Assembly: GCA_017434455.1 (NCBI GenBank)
Contig: JAFRFG010000023.1
Location: forward strand, 1-44,260
Source of the DNA: Thermoguttaceae bacterium
GTDB taxonomy: Bacteria > Planctomycetota > Planctomycetia > Pirellulales > Thermoguttaceae
DNA: 44,260 nt
Direction: 5' to 3'
The notes beneath the pieces are model-generated. The model was not told where the DNA came from and did not search any database. It was given only the letters and a program-made list of their open reading frames with translations. Positions 16,735-25,757 of the stretch are shown here, in pieces (within the stretch, counting starts at the first letter, position 1; each line of letters opens with the position of its first letter). Made by a program: the position numbers and the translations under genes.

Positions 16735-17997
16735 CTATTCATTTTCCTCTTGCGTGTCTTCCTCCTGAGAAGAAAGCTGTTGTCTCCGCTTCACCACAAT
16801 TGTCTTTGTTTTGCGGTTATAACGACAGCTAAGTAAATCAATCTCACCCCGGATACTACTAAGGAGGATTTCGATTCCCTCGTAGATGATCTCGAGCGGG
16901 ATACAAAACCATTCTCTCACGGTATGTCGAACGGCCTTTTGGTCGCAGACATCAATGGATACTTGGGCCTCTTCGAAAAGGTGGTGAAGCATCGTCTCAA
17001 AACCCTGGACATCAATTTCCCCCAGGGGGATTCTTTCGACCACAGAAACTGGCGCCATCAGATAGGTTGGTTCGTTGGCAGCATTTTTGATCCGATCCTC
17101 GGTTCGTCCTGTAGTGAATCCGATCTTAAACAGATCGTCAAATTGACGAACAATTGGGTTCGTACTCTCTGAACGGAGGATGTAGATTTCGCCACACGGT
17201 TTCTCGTTAGAAAAAGATTTTCTGAGACCAGTGAGCTGAAGAATCGTCTCCACATTGTTTGGGGAGACGATTTGTCCGGTTTTGTAGAGTGATTTAGCCA
17301 ACGATTGACGGAGTATATATATCTCCTTCCCGTTCTCAAAAATACAGCGGATCCGCGCCCGTGGTCGCTTATCGCCGCGGGGTTCCTCTTCATCAACGGT
17401 GTCAATATACGCCAGAACACCGTTGACAACGAAGAAACGCCCCTCCTTGATTGAAGCCTCTTCCTTGAAGGGGCTAATACTCCGCCTCCGCTGTTTGAGG
17501 TCATCTTGGCACTGCCGAAACAACTGCTCAAACCGGGCAAATTCCTCGCACGGTTTGGCTTGCGCGACAAAGTCCGGTGCGGCTATCGGCCTATGGGACG
17601 AAATACCCGTCAGATCGAAGATCTTTCGAGCTTCTTTTTCTTCCGGGCTCATTTTTAGAAGGCGGGCGATTATCCGTTCGGGCTTCGCCACTGAATTATC
17701 GGCCGCTTTAGGTTGAAGCAAACAATGCCGATCCAGCCGTATCAACGATGGAAAATCTTGAGGCCTTCCCCGAAAGCTCTCAAGATAACCGGCCACTTCT
17801 ATCTCACTCGGATCGTCTGATTCTGATGATGGCTCGCGCCCATATTCCTCATAGAAACGGTTGATATCCTCAAACCTCCTCTCGGCCAAATTTAATCCGT
17901 CGGCGGATCGCAATGTATTTGGTCGTTCTGGGAGATTTTTGAAAAGGCCTAACCGATCTCTCTTGATGATTGCTATCTTATTTTCTCGATCAGTCAT
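16735..17997 (-). CDS. GIY-YIG nuclease (T5orf172/MUG113 type), defence-operon effector
   Basis: 420 aa. The nuclease domain is at about residues 268-375: GEIYILRSES gives the GIY element, KIGFTTGRTEDRIKNAAN the YIG-like strand and catalytic Arg helix, and FETMLHHLFEEAQ carries the Glu. The N-terminal 260 residues are unassigned but include an all-beta part near FFVVNGVLAYIDTV. The tail is Gln/Glu-rich. Its ATG overlaps the helicase stop by 8 bases, so translation is coupled. With the methyltransferase and helicase it likely forms a restriction system in which it cuts unmodified DNA (inference). Codons and base composition are AT-richer than in regions 1 and 4. Confidence 0.85.
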   Translation of the reverse strand: MTDRENKIAIIKRDRLGLFKNLPERPNTLRSADGLNLAERRFEDINRFYEEYGREPSSESDDPSEIEVAGYLESFRGRPQDFPSLIRLDRHCLLQPKAADNSVAKPERIIARLLKMSPEEKEARKIFDLTGISSHRPIAAPDFVAQAKPCEEFARFEQLFRQCQDDLKQRRRSISPFKEEASIKEGRFFVVNGVLAYIDTVDEEEPRGDKRPRARIRCIFENGKEIYILRQSLAKSLYKTGQIVSPNNVETILQLTGLRKSFSNEKPCGEIYILRSESTNPIVRQFDDLFKIGFTTGRTEDRIKNAANEPTYLMAPVSVVERIPLGEIDVQGFETMLHHLFEEAQVSIDVCDQKAVRHTVREWFCIPLEIIYEGIEILLSSIRGEIDLLSCRYNRKTKTIVVKRRQQLSSQEEDTQEENE

Positions 17998-19969
17998 TAA
18001 TCTCCAACTCTCCTCTGCTCACCATATTCCGCAGCGTATCTAGGGCCTTTGCCAACTGCTGTTCATACGGATCGCGTGCGTTTGATTGGGGTTCACGGTC
18101 ATTGGTTTCGACGAAGTTCTCGATCTCCTTAATGAGATGGATCGCCAAATCCTTATCCATGGGAATTTGAGGAGAGGTGAAGGTATCTCTGATCAGTTGA
18201 AGTGTCTCTGGATTGAGCTTCCTCGAGATGAATTGATAGGCCCGTTGGAAAGGATTTTCCAAGTCAATCAAATTAATGTCCAGCTCTTGGACCTTAATAC
18301 ACCTTCCGGCGAACGTGAGAAACCGTCGGTCTTCTCCCGTCTCATGATCGATCTCGCCTTGCAGGGGGGATGTACGAAGAAACGAATCGATGACACAATA
18401 CTCTCGAACCTCCTCGACCTCCTCATCGTTTAAGTCAGGATAGGTCTCGCGTATATGCTGGGGCCACAAGACTTTGTTGATCAACTCGGCTGCATGTTCA
18501 CGATCAGGATCAAGCATTGCCTGCAGGGTAGATTGCTTTTGAAGGAACGACGCCTTCAAGTCGAGGATGTCTGAAGTGGTGATCTCTTTCGTTCTTGGCG
18601 TTGATGGCTCTTTAAAACCGGAGATCACGATTTGGTTCGCTCGACGAGTATCCGATGCCTCCGGCATACTCGCTCGGAAATGATAATCGGGGGCAAGAAC
18701 TTGTTCCATAAGGAGAGAACAAGCTATTGCTTTAAGGTGATCATTGGTTGAATCTTTCACGTCTTGAAAGTCAGCGTCCGGTTGCGCCACTAAGTTAGTG
18801 AATTGCGTATGCACCTTCCCGGGGCAGTCGCGCGTGCAACGACCGATAATCTGGACCACTTCCGTCAATGAGCCACGATATCCAACAGTTAAGGTGTGCT
18901 CACAATAAGGCCAATCGAACCCCTCTCGAGCCTTGGCGAGCGCAATGATTATATCTATCGCGTCCGGCCCCTTGGCTTCCCGAAGGTAGTTGTCGATCAG
19001 TTCCCTTTCACTGGGTTCATCCTCAACAAGATCGGCAATCTTAATCAGTTTGCCGTCTTCTCTGCGGCGAACCGTAATTACACCCGTCTCGGGGTCTTTG
19101 CCGATATATTCCCCAATAGAAGTGAGGATCGCGTTCACCTCCTCGTATTTATCCCCCGTCGATTCTCGAGAATTCACGTTAGGGATATGAATAAGCGTCT
19201 TTTTGTCGGTATCGAGGGCCTCGCCGATCGCGTCGGTATACCGCCCCTGGTAGAAACAGAAATTAATACCGAGCGACTCTAAGTAAGTATAACCGCTGAG
19301 CTGATCGTAGAAGGAATAGACCATCGACTTAAACCGAATTTCATCTTCAGGGAGAAGAACGGGAGCGCCGTCTCCACGAAAGTAGGAACCGGTCATCGCG
19401 ACAATATGGGCCGTCGATCCACTCATCACCGTATGAACTAAGTTCCCCAACTGACTGGAAACAACGTCAGCGGAGACATGATGAAACTCATCTATCGCCA
19501 ACATGGTGTCATTCAGGCGGGTAACATCCCCCATCTGCTCAAAGGCAAAGCGCAGGGTGGAGTGAGTGCAGACAACAATCTTTTGACTCGGATCATCAAG
19601 AAAGGCCAGGAGAGATTTGACTTTACCTTCCGGTTCATATCCGACTGTGAGATCGAGATCAGGACACCAATCAGCGAAAAACCCATTTTCTGTTAGATTG
19701 GTTCTTTTGAACGATTTGCCTATCATTCTCTCAGGGACCGCTATAATCGCCTTTTTGAGTCCTTGGTTAAGGAGCTTATCAAGTGCGATGAACATTAATG
19801 CCCTGCTTTTCCCCGAGGCAGGTGGGGCCTTAAGCAGAATGTATTGTTCGTTACGCAACCCATAAGCGCGCTGTTGCATCTCTCGCATCCCCATCTCGTC
19901 GGATTTGACGCTTTCTCCCGTATGGGCATAGTTGAACTGGGCAAGGTTGTCTTTGTTCATTTCGGTCAT
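17990..19969 (-). CDS. DEAD/DEAH-type superfamily 2 helicase of the restriction operon
   Basis: 659 aa. Walker A is PPASGKS (49-55), the Walker B/DEAD box is DEFHH (160-164), motif III-like TGSYFRGD follows, and motif VI is QIIGRCTRDCPGK. The family is that of ResIII/type III-like translocases that couple ATP hydrolysis to movement on DNA. The C-terminal ~230 residues show no recognisable nuclease. AAGGAG stands 5 bases before the ATG at 19969. It is the middle gene of a tight operon, 23 bases after the methyltransferase and overlapping the nuclease gene. It probably links recognition by the methyltransferase to cutting by the GIY-YIG protein. Confidence 0.88.
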   Translation of the reverse strand: MTEMNKDNLAQFNYAHTGESVKSDEMGMREMQQRAYGLRNEQYILLKAPPASGKSRALMFIALDKLLNQGLKKAIIAVPERMIGKSFKRTNLTENGFFADWCPDLDLTVGYEPEGKVKSLLAFLDDPSQKIVVCTHSTLRFAFEQMGDVTRLNDTMLAIDEFHHVSADVVSSQLGNLVHTVMSGSTAHIVAMTGSYFRGDGAPVLLPEDEIRFKSMVYSFYDQLSGYTYLESLGINFCFYQGRYTDAIGEALDTDKKTLIHIPNVNSRESTGDKYEEVNAILTSIGEYIGKDPETGVITVRRREDGKLIKIADLVEDEPSERELIDNYLREAKGPDAIDIIIALAKAREGFDWPYCEHTLTVGYRGSLTEVVQIIGRCTRDCPGKVHTQFTNLVAQPDADFQDVKDSTNDHLKAIACSLLMEQVLAPDYHFRASMPEASDTRRANQIVISGFKEPSTPRTKEITTSDILDLKASFLQKQSTLQAMLDPDREHAAELINKVLWPQHIRETYPDLNDEEVEEVREYCVIDSFLRTSPLQGEIDHETGEDRRFLTFAGRCIKVQELDINLIDLENPFQRAYQFISRKLNPETLQLIRDTFTSPQIPMDKDLAIHLIKEIENFVETNDREPQSNARDPYEQQLAKALDTLRNMVSRGELEIND

Positions 19970-19992
19970 GGTAACTCCTTAGTATTTTTAGC

Positions 19993-22704
19993 TTATATCC
20001 GAGGGGTGATCAATTTCTTGTACAGAGTCAGCAGAACAGCGAGACGCTCATCGTCATCTGCAAAATCGGTACTTTGATAACAATGGTCAATGAAATCATC
20101 CAGTTGTTTATGGGCCTCTCGGAGTTCGTCCGGCATCTTTTCTTTATCATAAAGATCAGCGTAGGTATTCTCTGGATACTTACCGCGTGTCTTGAGTATC
20201 AACTTTACGAGCTCTTTGATTTTTCTCTTTTGATCCTCTGAGAGATCAGGAACGGGAAATGTGTTATAACAGAGGTCTATAGAATAGCGAATATCTGTCT
20301 TTAATCGTCCACATGTTAAGCGAACCCATGCCATATGCATTCTCGATGAGACGATCCCTAGTATCCACATTGGCGGGCCATATATCACTTGAATTGCATT
20401 CGAGACCACCGTGTCTTTTAATGTTCCGATTGGTATATATTCTCTGTTTTCAGACGTTGTACGGGGAATGACAAGAGCAGTCTTGTCCTGGTGACGTAAA
20501 TTTGTAAACCGATAAGGAACGTTGGCCTTGTCTCGTGTTGTCTTTGCCTTACTACCCTCTCTGAACTTTCTGACAGCATTAAGACGGTTTTTGATCTCTG
20601 GAATCTCCATAACCTCTTCTATTGGCCGATCAGGTGACCAGAAACACCAACGTTCCACTTTATGTATGTAATCCTTCCCACTGCAGAATTTTTTTAAGTA
20701 TGGGGATAACACTGGATACTTATTCTGTAATTCATCTTTTTCATCTGGAGTGAACAACAGGTTCTTTCCATCATCTGGCTGGCTTCCGTTTGTCATCATC
20801 GGTATTCGTGAAATAGTACGTCTAGTTACCTTATGAACAATCACGTTTGGTCCTTCAATAAGGTATGCGTTGATGTTTTTGACAGTTCGTCGTTCCTCTT
20901 TATCATATATGTACTTCGGACTAGCGTTTTTGTTACGCATACCGACTATGACACAGATCACTGCAGCATTACCCCGAGCGTTGTTCTTCCATTTGAATGA
21001 TCGATAGGCAAAACCTATCTCGATCGGAAATTTCAGCAAGTGGGTCCAAAGGTAATCAACAGACTGTCCCTGACAGATCGAGTTCGTTGCTACAAACGCG
21101 AATTGTATCGACGAATAACCGCTAAGATATTGGGCCGCTCGGAAGAACCAACAGGCAACATAGTCAAGTGACTTTACCTTCTTGATTCCGGCGAAGACAT
21201 GTTTAATGTCCGCCTTTTGTTCTTTGCTCTGTTTATCGAAGCATATATATGGTGGGTTTCCAAGAACATAAATCTCGCGTGTGGTACCCATAATATCTTC
21301 CCTTGGGCATATTTCGTTCCACGAAAGGTGAAGGGCGTTTCCACAAGTGATGTTCCCACTCTTCGATAACGGAAGTGAGGATTTTGCGACGCCTAGACGT
21401 TGCCTAAACTCCTGGTTCATCTGGTGCTCAGCCAGCCAGAGGGAAAGCCGCGCGATTTCACAAGCGAAGTCATCGATCTCGATCCCATAAAAATTCGCGA
21501 GTTCCACCTGTAATAGGAGTTGAGAGACGCTTTCTCCGGGAACTAATTCTTTAATTCGCTCAAAGATTTTGATCTCAAGCCTACGGAGCTCCTTGTAGGC
21601 CGTGATCAGAAAATTCCCAGAACCGCAAGCAGGGTCAAAAATCTGGATCATACCAATGCGATTATGAAGAGCCCTAAGCCCCCTTGCCGAGTCTTTATTA
21701 CGCTCATATTCCTCCTCGAGTTGATCAAGAAAAAGAGGTCTAATCACTCGCATAATATTTTGCAGTGAGGTATAGTGCTTGCCAAGGTGATCCCTCTCTT
21801 TCGGATCTGAGACTGACTGAAACATTGACCCGAAGATATCAGGGTTGATTCCTTGCCAATCCTCATTTTTTCCCGCATTAATGATCATTCGACGCGCCCG
21901 TCGGGAAATCATGGGGATCGGGAGATGTTCTGAAAAGAGCGTACCGTTGACATACGGGAATACTCGTAGGTGCTTGTTGACTTTTGTTTTATCTTTTTCA
22001 TCGAACGAGGCGAATACCTCTTTAATGTATTCGGCCGCATTGGTGCCATCTTGTTCGGTATGGCGGTCGAAGAGATCGGTAAAAAGATTTTCGCCCTCAA
22101 AGATACCCGTATCCTCAGCAAAGAAACAGAAAAGGAGCCGAACCAAAAAAACATGGATCGTATGCGGATCCTTAGCCATCTCGGGATTACAGGCACAGAG
22201 TTCATCGTACAGATCCGCCATTTTCTCTGCGGCTCTGCGGTCAACAGGATTCTCTTCATGATCTGAATACCGCTCGATTCCTAGCCAAGGCAGAAAGAAA
22301 TCGTAATGGTCCTCCAGTTCGGTCAGAGGCGTTTCCATAACCTCATGGCGTTTGATATCGTAAGCCCACAGATCGCTTTTGTTGGTCACCACCAAAAACC
22401 GCGGTGCCTGTTTAGACTTTGTTCGCGCATCAGATTTCAGTTGAACCAGTGCCTTGGATGGCTGAGAGGAGAAGGCAAAGAGGAGCGATTTTCTGATGAA
22501 GAGGGGATTATCGACCGTATACGGTTGATTGCCTGCATCCATTCGTTTTTTACGTAGGCGTGCTATGGTGGTGTCCGAGGTCTTGTACAAACGGAGAAAT
22601 TTTCCTATAAAGTCTTCCCATCCCCCCCCCCTTAACATTTCGTGGGTTAGTTCATGGATATCATTCGAAAGCTCTTTATACGAAACTTTTTTTGCCTTGG
22701 CCAT
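19993..22704 (-). CDS. Large class I N6-adenine DNA methyltransferase (MmeI-like architecture)
   Basis: 903 aa. The SAM-binding motif I is FDPACGSGNFL (D357 area) and catalytic motif IV is GNPPYICF (NPPY 483-486). The region before motif I resembles the helical spacer of MmeI-type type IIG enzymes (HGKHYTS-like LGKHYTSLQNI), and residues ~600-800 act as target recognition. In MmeI the N-terminus is a nuclease with an E-x-K motif. The equivalent strand here reads LLFAFSS, so the motif is lost and cutting is probably left to the partner GIY-YIG protein. GGAG is 9 bases before the ATG. First gene of the operon. Confidence 0.88.
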   Translation of the reverse strand: MAKAKKVSYKELSNDIHELTHEMLRGGGWEDFIGKFLRLYKTSDTTIARLRKKRMDAGNQPYTVDNPLFIRKSLLFAFSSQPSKALVQLKSDARTKSKQAPRFLVVTNKSDLWAYDIKRHEVMETPLTELEDHYDFFLPWLGIERYSDHEENPVDRRAAEKMADLYDELCACNPEMAKDPHTIHVFLVRLLFCFFAEDTGIFEGENLFTDLFDRHTEQDGTNAAEYIKEVFASFDEKDKTKVNKHLRVFPYVNGTLFSEHLPIPMISRRARRMIINAGKNEDWQGINPDIFGSMFQSVSDPKERDHLGKHYTSLQNIMRVIRPLFLDQLEEEYERNKDSARGLRALHNRIGMIQIFDPACGSGNFLITAYKELRRLEIKIFERIKELVPGESVSQLLLQVELANFYGIEIDDFACEIARLSLWLAEHQMNQEFRQRLGVAKSSLPLSKSGNITCGNALHLSWNEICPREDIMGTTREIYVLGNPPYICFDKQSKEQKADIKHVFAGIKKVKSLDYVACWFFRAAQYLSGYSSIQFAFVATNSICQGQSVDYLWTHLLKFPIEIGFAYRSFKWKNNARGNAAVICVIVGMRNKNASPKYIYDKEERRTVKNINAYLIEGPNVIVHKVTRRTISRIPMMTNGSQPDDGKNLLFTPDEKDELQNKYPVLSPYLKKFCSGKDYIHKVERWCFWSPDRPIEEVMEIPEIKNRLNAVRKFREGSKAKTTRDKANVPYRFTNLRHQDKTALVIPRTTSENREYIPIGTLKDTVVSNAIQVIYGPPMWILGIVSSRMHMAWVRLTCGRLKTDIRYSIDLCYNTFPVPDLSEDQKRKIKELVKLILKTRGKYPENTYADLYDKEKMPDELREAHKQLDDFIDHCYQSTDFADDDERLAVLLTLYKKLITPRI

Positions 22705-22783
22705 CGTGTATTTCTCCGACTATTTGTGGTTATTCTCTGTTTTTTCCGGGTCTTCCGGCGCAAGAAACATATCTCATGCGTTG

Positions 22784-22812
22784 ATTATAACTGGCCGACG
22801 AATCGGATGCAA
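22784..22812 (-). promoter_or_regulatory. Promoter of the restriction operon
   Basis: Minus strand: -35 TTGCAT (22807-22812), 17-base spacer with the palindrome-like CCGATTCGTCGG, perfect -10 TATAAT (22784-22789). It starts transcription about 70 bases before the methyltransferase ATG. Together with the terminator at 16651-16692 it defines the operon. Confidence 0.75.
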
Positions 22813-22891
22813 TAACATATTCTTACGAAAACAAAGGTTTTTCTCCATCAAAGATTGCATGGAGGTCATGTGATCTGGCCCGAGACTACTC

Positions 22892-22927
22892 CTAGATCAA
22901 AGAGCCGACTTTGGTCTCCTCAAGCAT
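22892..22927 (-). pseudogene. Twelve-codon remnant of a lost gene's start
   Basis: The ATG at 22927 opens MLEETKVGSLI and then stops. It aligns with the start of the longer remnant at 25588 (KLEEIKVGDRI), and the upstream DNA is also shared. So this is the truncated left copy of the same gene start. By itself it cannot encode a function. Confidence 0.55.
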
Positions 22928-22980
22928 CAGAATATTCACTCATTTGTTTTCCGGCCCCCATTTTCCAGGGTAATAGGTAC

Positions 22981-23008
22981 ATTATGACGAACCGTGAGGC
23001 CAACGCAT
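22981..23008 (-). promoter_or_regulatory. Diverged copy of the 25.65-kb promoter
   Basis: Minus strand: ATGCGT (23003-23008), 16-base spacer, CATAAT (22981-22986). The surrounding bases (GGTTCGT before the -10, GTAC after it) match the copy at 25651-25679. An inverted repeat (GTGAGG...CCTCAC) overlaps the -35, as in the other copy but with a different stem sequence. It has weaker boxes than its twin and may be decayed. Confidence 0.5.
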
Positions 23009-23084
23009 AATGTTTGCCCTCACTCCTTAATAATCTAAGTCTTCCTCACCGCCCCCACATGTCAAGTGGGGTGGCCGGAAGGCG

Positions 23085-23450
23085 GCGCTGTCTCACGTTG
23101 CGAGAAACCGGACGGGACAGCCAAAGAAAGCGTTCCTGCCGAGGTGGGCATGTGTACTGGCACCACCATCTCCTGAGGATTGAAGTACCTGCCAAAGGCA
23201 AACTCCACGATATAAGTCAGTCATCGGCAGGACCATTCGGCAACGAGACGCAACTATAAAAGCAAATCGCCGGACGAGGTGACGAAGCGGAGGATCGATA
23301 TGTGGCAAAGCTCGGTACAGCCGGAAAGGTGCCGCCGGCGATGACGCTAGAGTCGGAAAGAATAGTGATTCCAGCCTGCTTGTTTAGGAGATCCAACTGT
23401 CCTGATACATGAGAAGACGGTCCTGGCGATGACCACGTCGCTCTCCTCAA
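23085..23450 (-). pseudogene. Frameshifted copy of the BspA-type LRR gene (3' part)
   Basis: The minus-strand DNA aligns base by base with the last ~350 bases of the LRR gene ending at 25758, through the stop and into the downstream region. In mixed frames one can read HIDPPLRHL.., VLPMTD, FAF, then NAFFGCP and V-R-F-L-A, against RAFHGCPGVRVLA in the intact gene. At least two indels break the frame. The 5' part is lost or unrecognisable beyond about 23530. The rest of 22928-23667 holds the promoter copy and no gene that I can support. Confidence 0.7.
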
Positions 23451-23667
23451 TAATCCGCTCTTCAGGTGAAGAGAATGGACTTTGGTCCAGTTAAACTACT
23501 CGCTTTTGACAGCATTCAGATCCATGGTGCCGAAATTATATAGCCTTTCTGTTTCGCTTGGCTTCAATTGATTGAAGGAGGGCCATTTATATTGCCGTTT
23601 TGTGCGGCTTCTTGCAGCTCCAGGTCATACCGGCTCTAAAGCTGAAGGGAGAGGACACAGTCTAAGT

Positions 23668-25404
23668 TCATTCAAGGTTGTCTGGAGAAGAAACGTTTAA
23701 CAGTTGCTTTAAGCCTTCCTTACTTCGTGGAACATTAAAATTTGGATCGATTTTATGAAGGAATTCCCTCATTTCATCTTCATCAAGGTCATCGTACATA
23801 GCGATTCCCAGCATATTTTTAGCCCTAGAGGCCCCTGCATACAACAACCGTTGTTTCTCTGGTACCATAAGATCAGAAATTGACGCACCGACTATCAAGA
23901 TAACTTTTGCCTCTAAACCTTTATATTTCCGGATTGTCGTAAAAAAGACCTTTCCTTTTTGCATTGTTCTGGAGAGCTCGAGACCGCCGTATTGTTTCCC
24001 GATTATCAGAGAGGGGTCGTTGATTGTTCCTGCAGTAAGAATGACAACATCTTCTGGACGGAACCCTTTTGAAGTGATTCTTTTTAAGAAGTCATCCACT
24101 ATTTTCTCCAATTCATTAGTAGCCCGATAAAAATTGCATGAGGGAATTTCACCGTGAACGTCATTACAAATGGCGTTTTCTAACTGAAGAAAACTACAGG
24201 AGGTTTTAAAGACCTCTGCTGTATTTCTGCAGTTTTGATGTAGAACAAGTTTACATTCTGCTTCTTTGTTTAGCCAATCGGAGACTTGCCTTTTTTCCGT
24301 TTCTTCTGGAAGTTGAATAAACTGATTTCTGTCATAAAAGACATAGAAACAACCGTTACTCCTGTTTGCTCTTTGCAACAGCTGGTTTAGCAACTGATAA
24401 CTTAAATCCTGCCCTTCATCAATTATAATATTATTGTAGCACCACTTCCCTTCATCCTGTTTTTCTAAGATTTTCTCCAATTGCTTTCTGACATCATCCC
24501 CTTTGGATAATTCTACCGTTCCCTGCAATTCTTCGACTAGAGAACGAACATTGTGGAAAGTCACATTTGGTATAGTTTCTTTCCTGAGATCCTCCAATAA
24601 TAAGTCATTAAAGCATAGGAATAGGACGGATTCATTCTGGGAAGTAATTCTCTCAGCTTTCGCCTTTGCGATGACAGTCTTGCCCGTCCCCGCTTCACCA
24701 TGAATTGCGGCAGTCCTCTGTTCAGCAAGGAAATCCAGCAATAGACTCTGTTTTCTTGTGAGCCGGATATAGTGTCGCTCAATTTCGTCCATTTGTGTTT
24801 TATGTGTTGGCACAAAATGAAAATATGGACATAATTTCTCTCGCATATCCAGAAAATCCTCTTGGCTCATCCCATTAAAACGATATTTGCTATGACTTTT
24901 CCAATATGAAAAGCATCGCAAAATCGCTCTTTCGGGATTATCTAGACTGGTTTTATCGAAAATGATTTCCTTTGTCACATTTGGAGGAAGTTGCGTTCCC
25001 CCTGGAATCGTTACCGACGGGAACCATGCGCAATAGCACACTCTCGGGATTGGAGAAACATGACTGTCTTCGAGGAAATCTATCAATGCATGCTTATTCC
25101 TTTCCGCTTGTTTTAAAGGTTTTATTTTTATAGTAGTCCTGTTACTTGTATTGGTCTGAAACCATTGGCGGTCTTTACATGTGATTTCACCGGATTTTAC
25201 CTCGATGACAAGGATTCCGTGATTAGGATGGAGAATCACGAAATCCGCCTCTCCAACAGAATATCTTTCATCGCGCCCGACCCAACTCAGAGAATAGAGA
25301 ACTGTGTAGTCGTCAGGCAAAGAATGAAGGGTTTCATAGACCCGCTCTTCGCCAATGCTATGATTGAAATCGATCGGTTTATCACTCGGAATGAAATTTG
25401 CCAT
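23668..25404 (-). CDS. NERD-domain nuclease fused to UvrD/Rep-type helicase
   Basis: 578 aa. Residues ~15-115 form a NERD nuclease with the PD-(D/E)xK residues D54 (GEADFVIL) and E68-x-K70 (VIEVKSG). The superfamily 1 helicase follows: Walker A GEAGTGKT (236-243), Walker B IIIDEGQDL, a QNCRN motif, TIRKYKGLEAKVIL (motif V) and LYAGASRAK (motif VI). This fits a DNA-processing protein, and such fusions are common in defence islands. AAGGA precedes the ATG. It is AT-rich, stands alone and is flanked by the two copies of a duplicated segment, suggesting that it arrived as a separate module. Confidence 0.88.
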   Translation of the reverse strand: MANFIPSDKPIDFNHSIGEERVYETLHSLPDDYTVLYSLSWVGRDERYSVGEADFVILHPNHGILVIEVKSGEITCKDRQWFQTNTSNRTTIKIKPLKQAERNKHALIDFLEDSHVSPIPRVCYCAWFPSVTIPGGTQLPPNVTKEIIFDKTSLDNPERAILRCFSYWKSHSKYRFNGMSQEDFLDMREKLCPYFHFVPTHKTQMDEIERHYIRLTRKQSLLLDFLAEQRTAAIHGEAGTGKTVIAKAKAERITSQNESVLFLCFNDLLLEDLRKETIPNVTFHNVRSLVEELQGTVELSKGDDVRKQLEKILEKQDEGKWCYNNIIIDEGQDLSYQLLNQLLQRANRSNGCFYVFYDRNQFIQLPEETEKRQVSDWLNKEAECKLVLHQNCRNTAEVFKTSCSFLQLENAICNDVHGEIPSCNFYRATNELEKIVDDFLKRITSKGFRPEDVVILTAGTINDPSLIIGKQYGGLELSRTMQKGKVFFTTIRKYKGLEAKVILIVGASISDLMVPEKQRLLYAGASRAKNMLGIAMYDDLDEDEMREFLHKIDPNFNVPRSKEGLKQLLNVSSPDNLE

Positions 25405-25471
25405 CTACGAAATCCTTCTTTCATTTATTGCTCAACTGACGCCACATCATCTGTGACTTGCCGAGATAGTG

Positions 25472-25588
25472 CTAGCCGCTTTTAAGCCGCTCGGCGTCCT
25501 CGCGGCAGATCTCCCGTTGTTCGATCGGCCTGGAAGACGTTTCCAGCCCTTCGATCCGATCGCCGACTTTGATCTCCTCAAGTTTCAA
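25472..25588 (-). pseudogene. 38-codon 5' remnant resembling the N-terminus of a defence helicase
   Basis: It opens at a TTG (25588) with KLEEIKVGDRIEGLE, then PIEQREICREDAERLKSG and a TAG stop. The first 14 residues recall, from memory, the start of large SNF2-type helicases that occur with DUF499 ATPases and DUF1156 methyltransferases. The assignment is weak because it is short. It lies 63 bases below a strong promoter. Together with the DUF499 C-terminal piece at 15578 it may mark the two ends of a replaced system (inference). Confidence 0.45.
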
Positions 25589-25650
25589 GACAGTGCTCCC
25601 TTGTTCTTCCGCGTCCCCCCTTCTTTGGGGGGGGGGGGGGTAATAAGTAC

Positions 25651-25692
25651 ATTATAACGAACCAGGGGCCCCAACGCAACTCGCCGGGCCCC
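25651..25692 (-). promoter_or_regulatory. Strong promoter with overlapping GC inverted repeat
   Basis: Minus strand: -35 TTGCGT (25674-25679), 17-base spacer, perfect -10 TATAAT (25651-25656). An inverted repeat GGGGCCC/GGGCCCC (25665-25671 with 25686-25692) surrounds the -35. Read on the plus strand, the same repeat is followed by seven T and looks like a terminator. It should drive the remnant at 25588 and probably NERD at 25404. A diverged copy is at 22981-23008. Confidence 0.65.
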
Positions 25693-25757
25693 TTTTTTTA
25701 ATATACATATCTTCCTTCGCCCCCCCTGTCGGCGGGGGGGGCGAGGAAGCGGCGTCC

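Noticed and set aside
23014..23259. Short plus-strand frame between the methyltransferase and NERD genes
   Set aside because: The minus strand here aligns with the LRR gene as a decayed copy, so the plus frame is chance.
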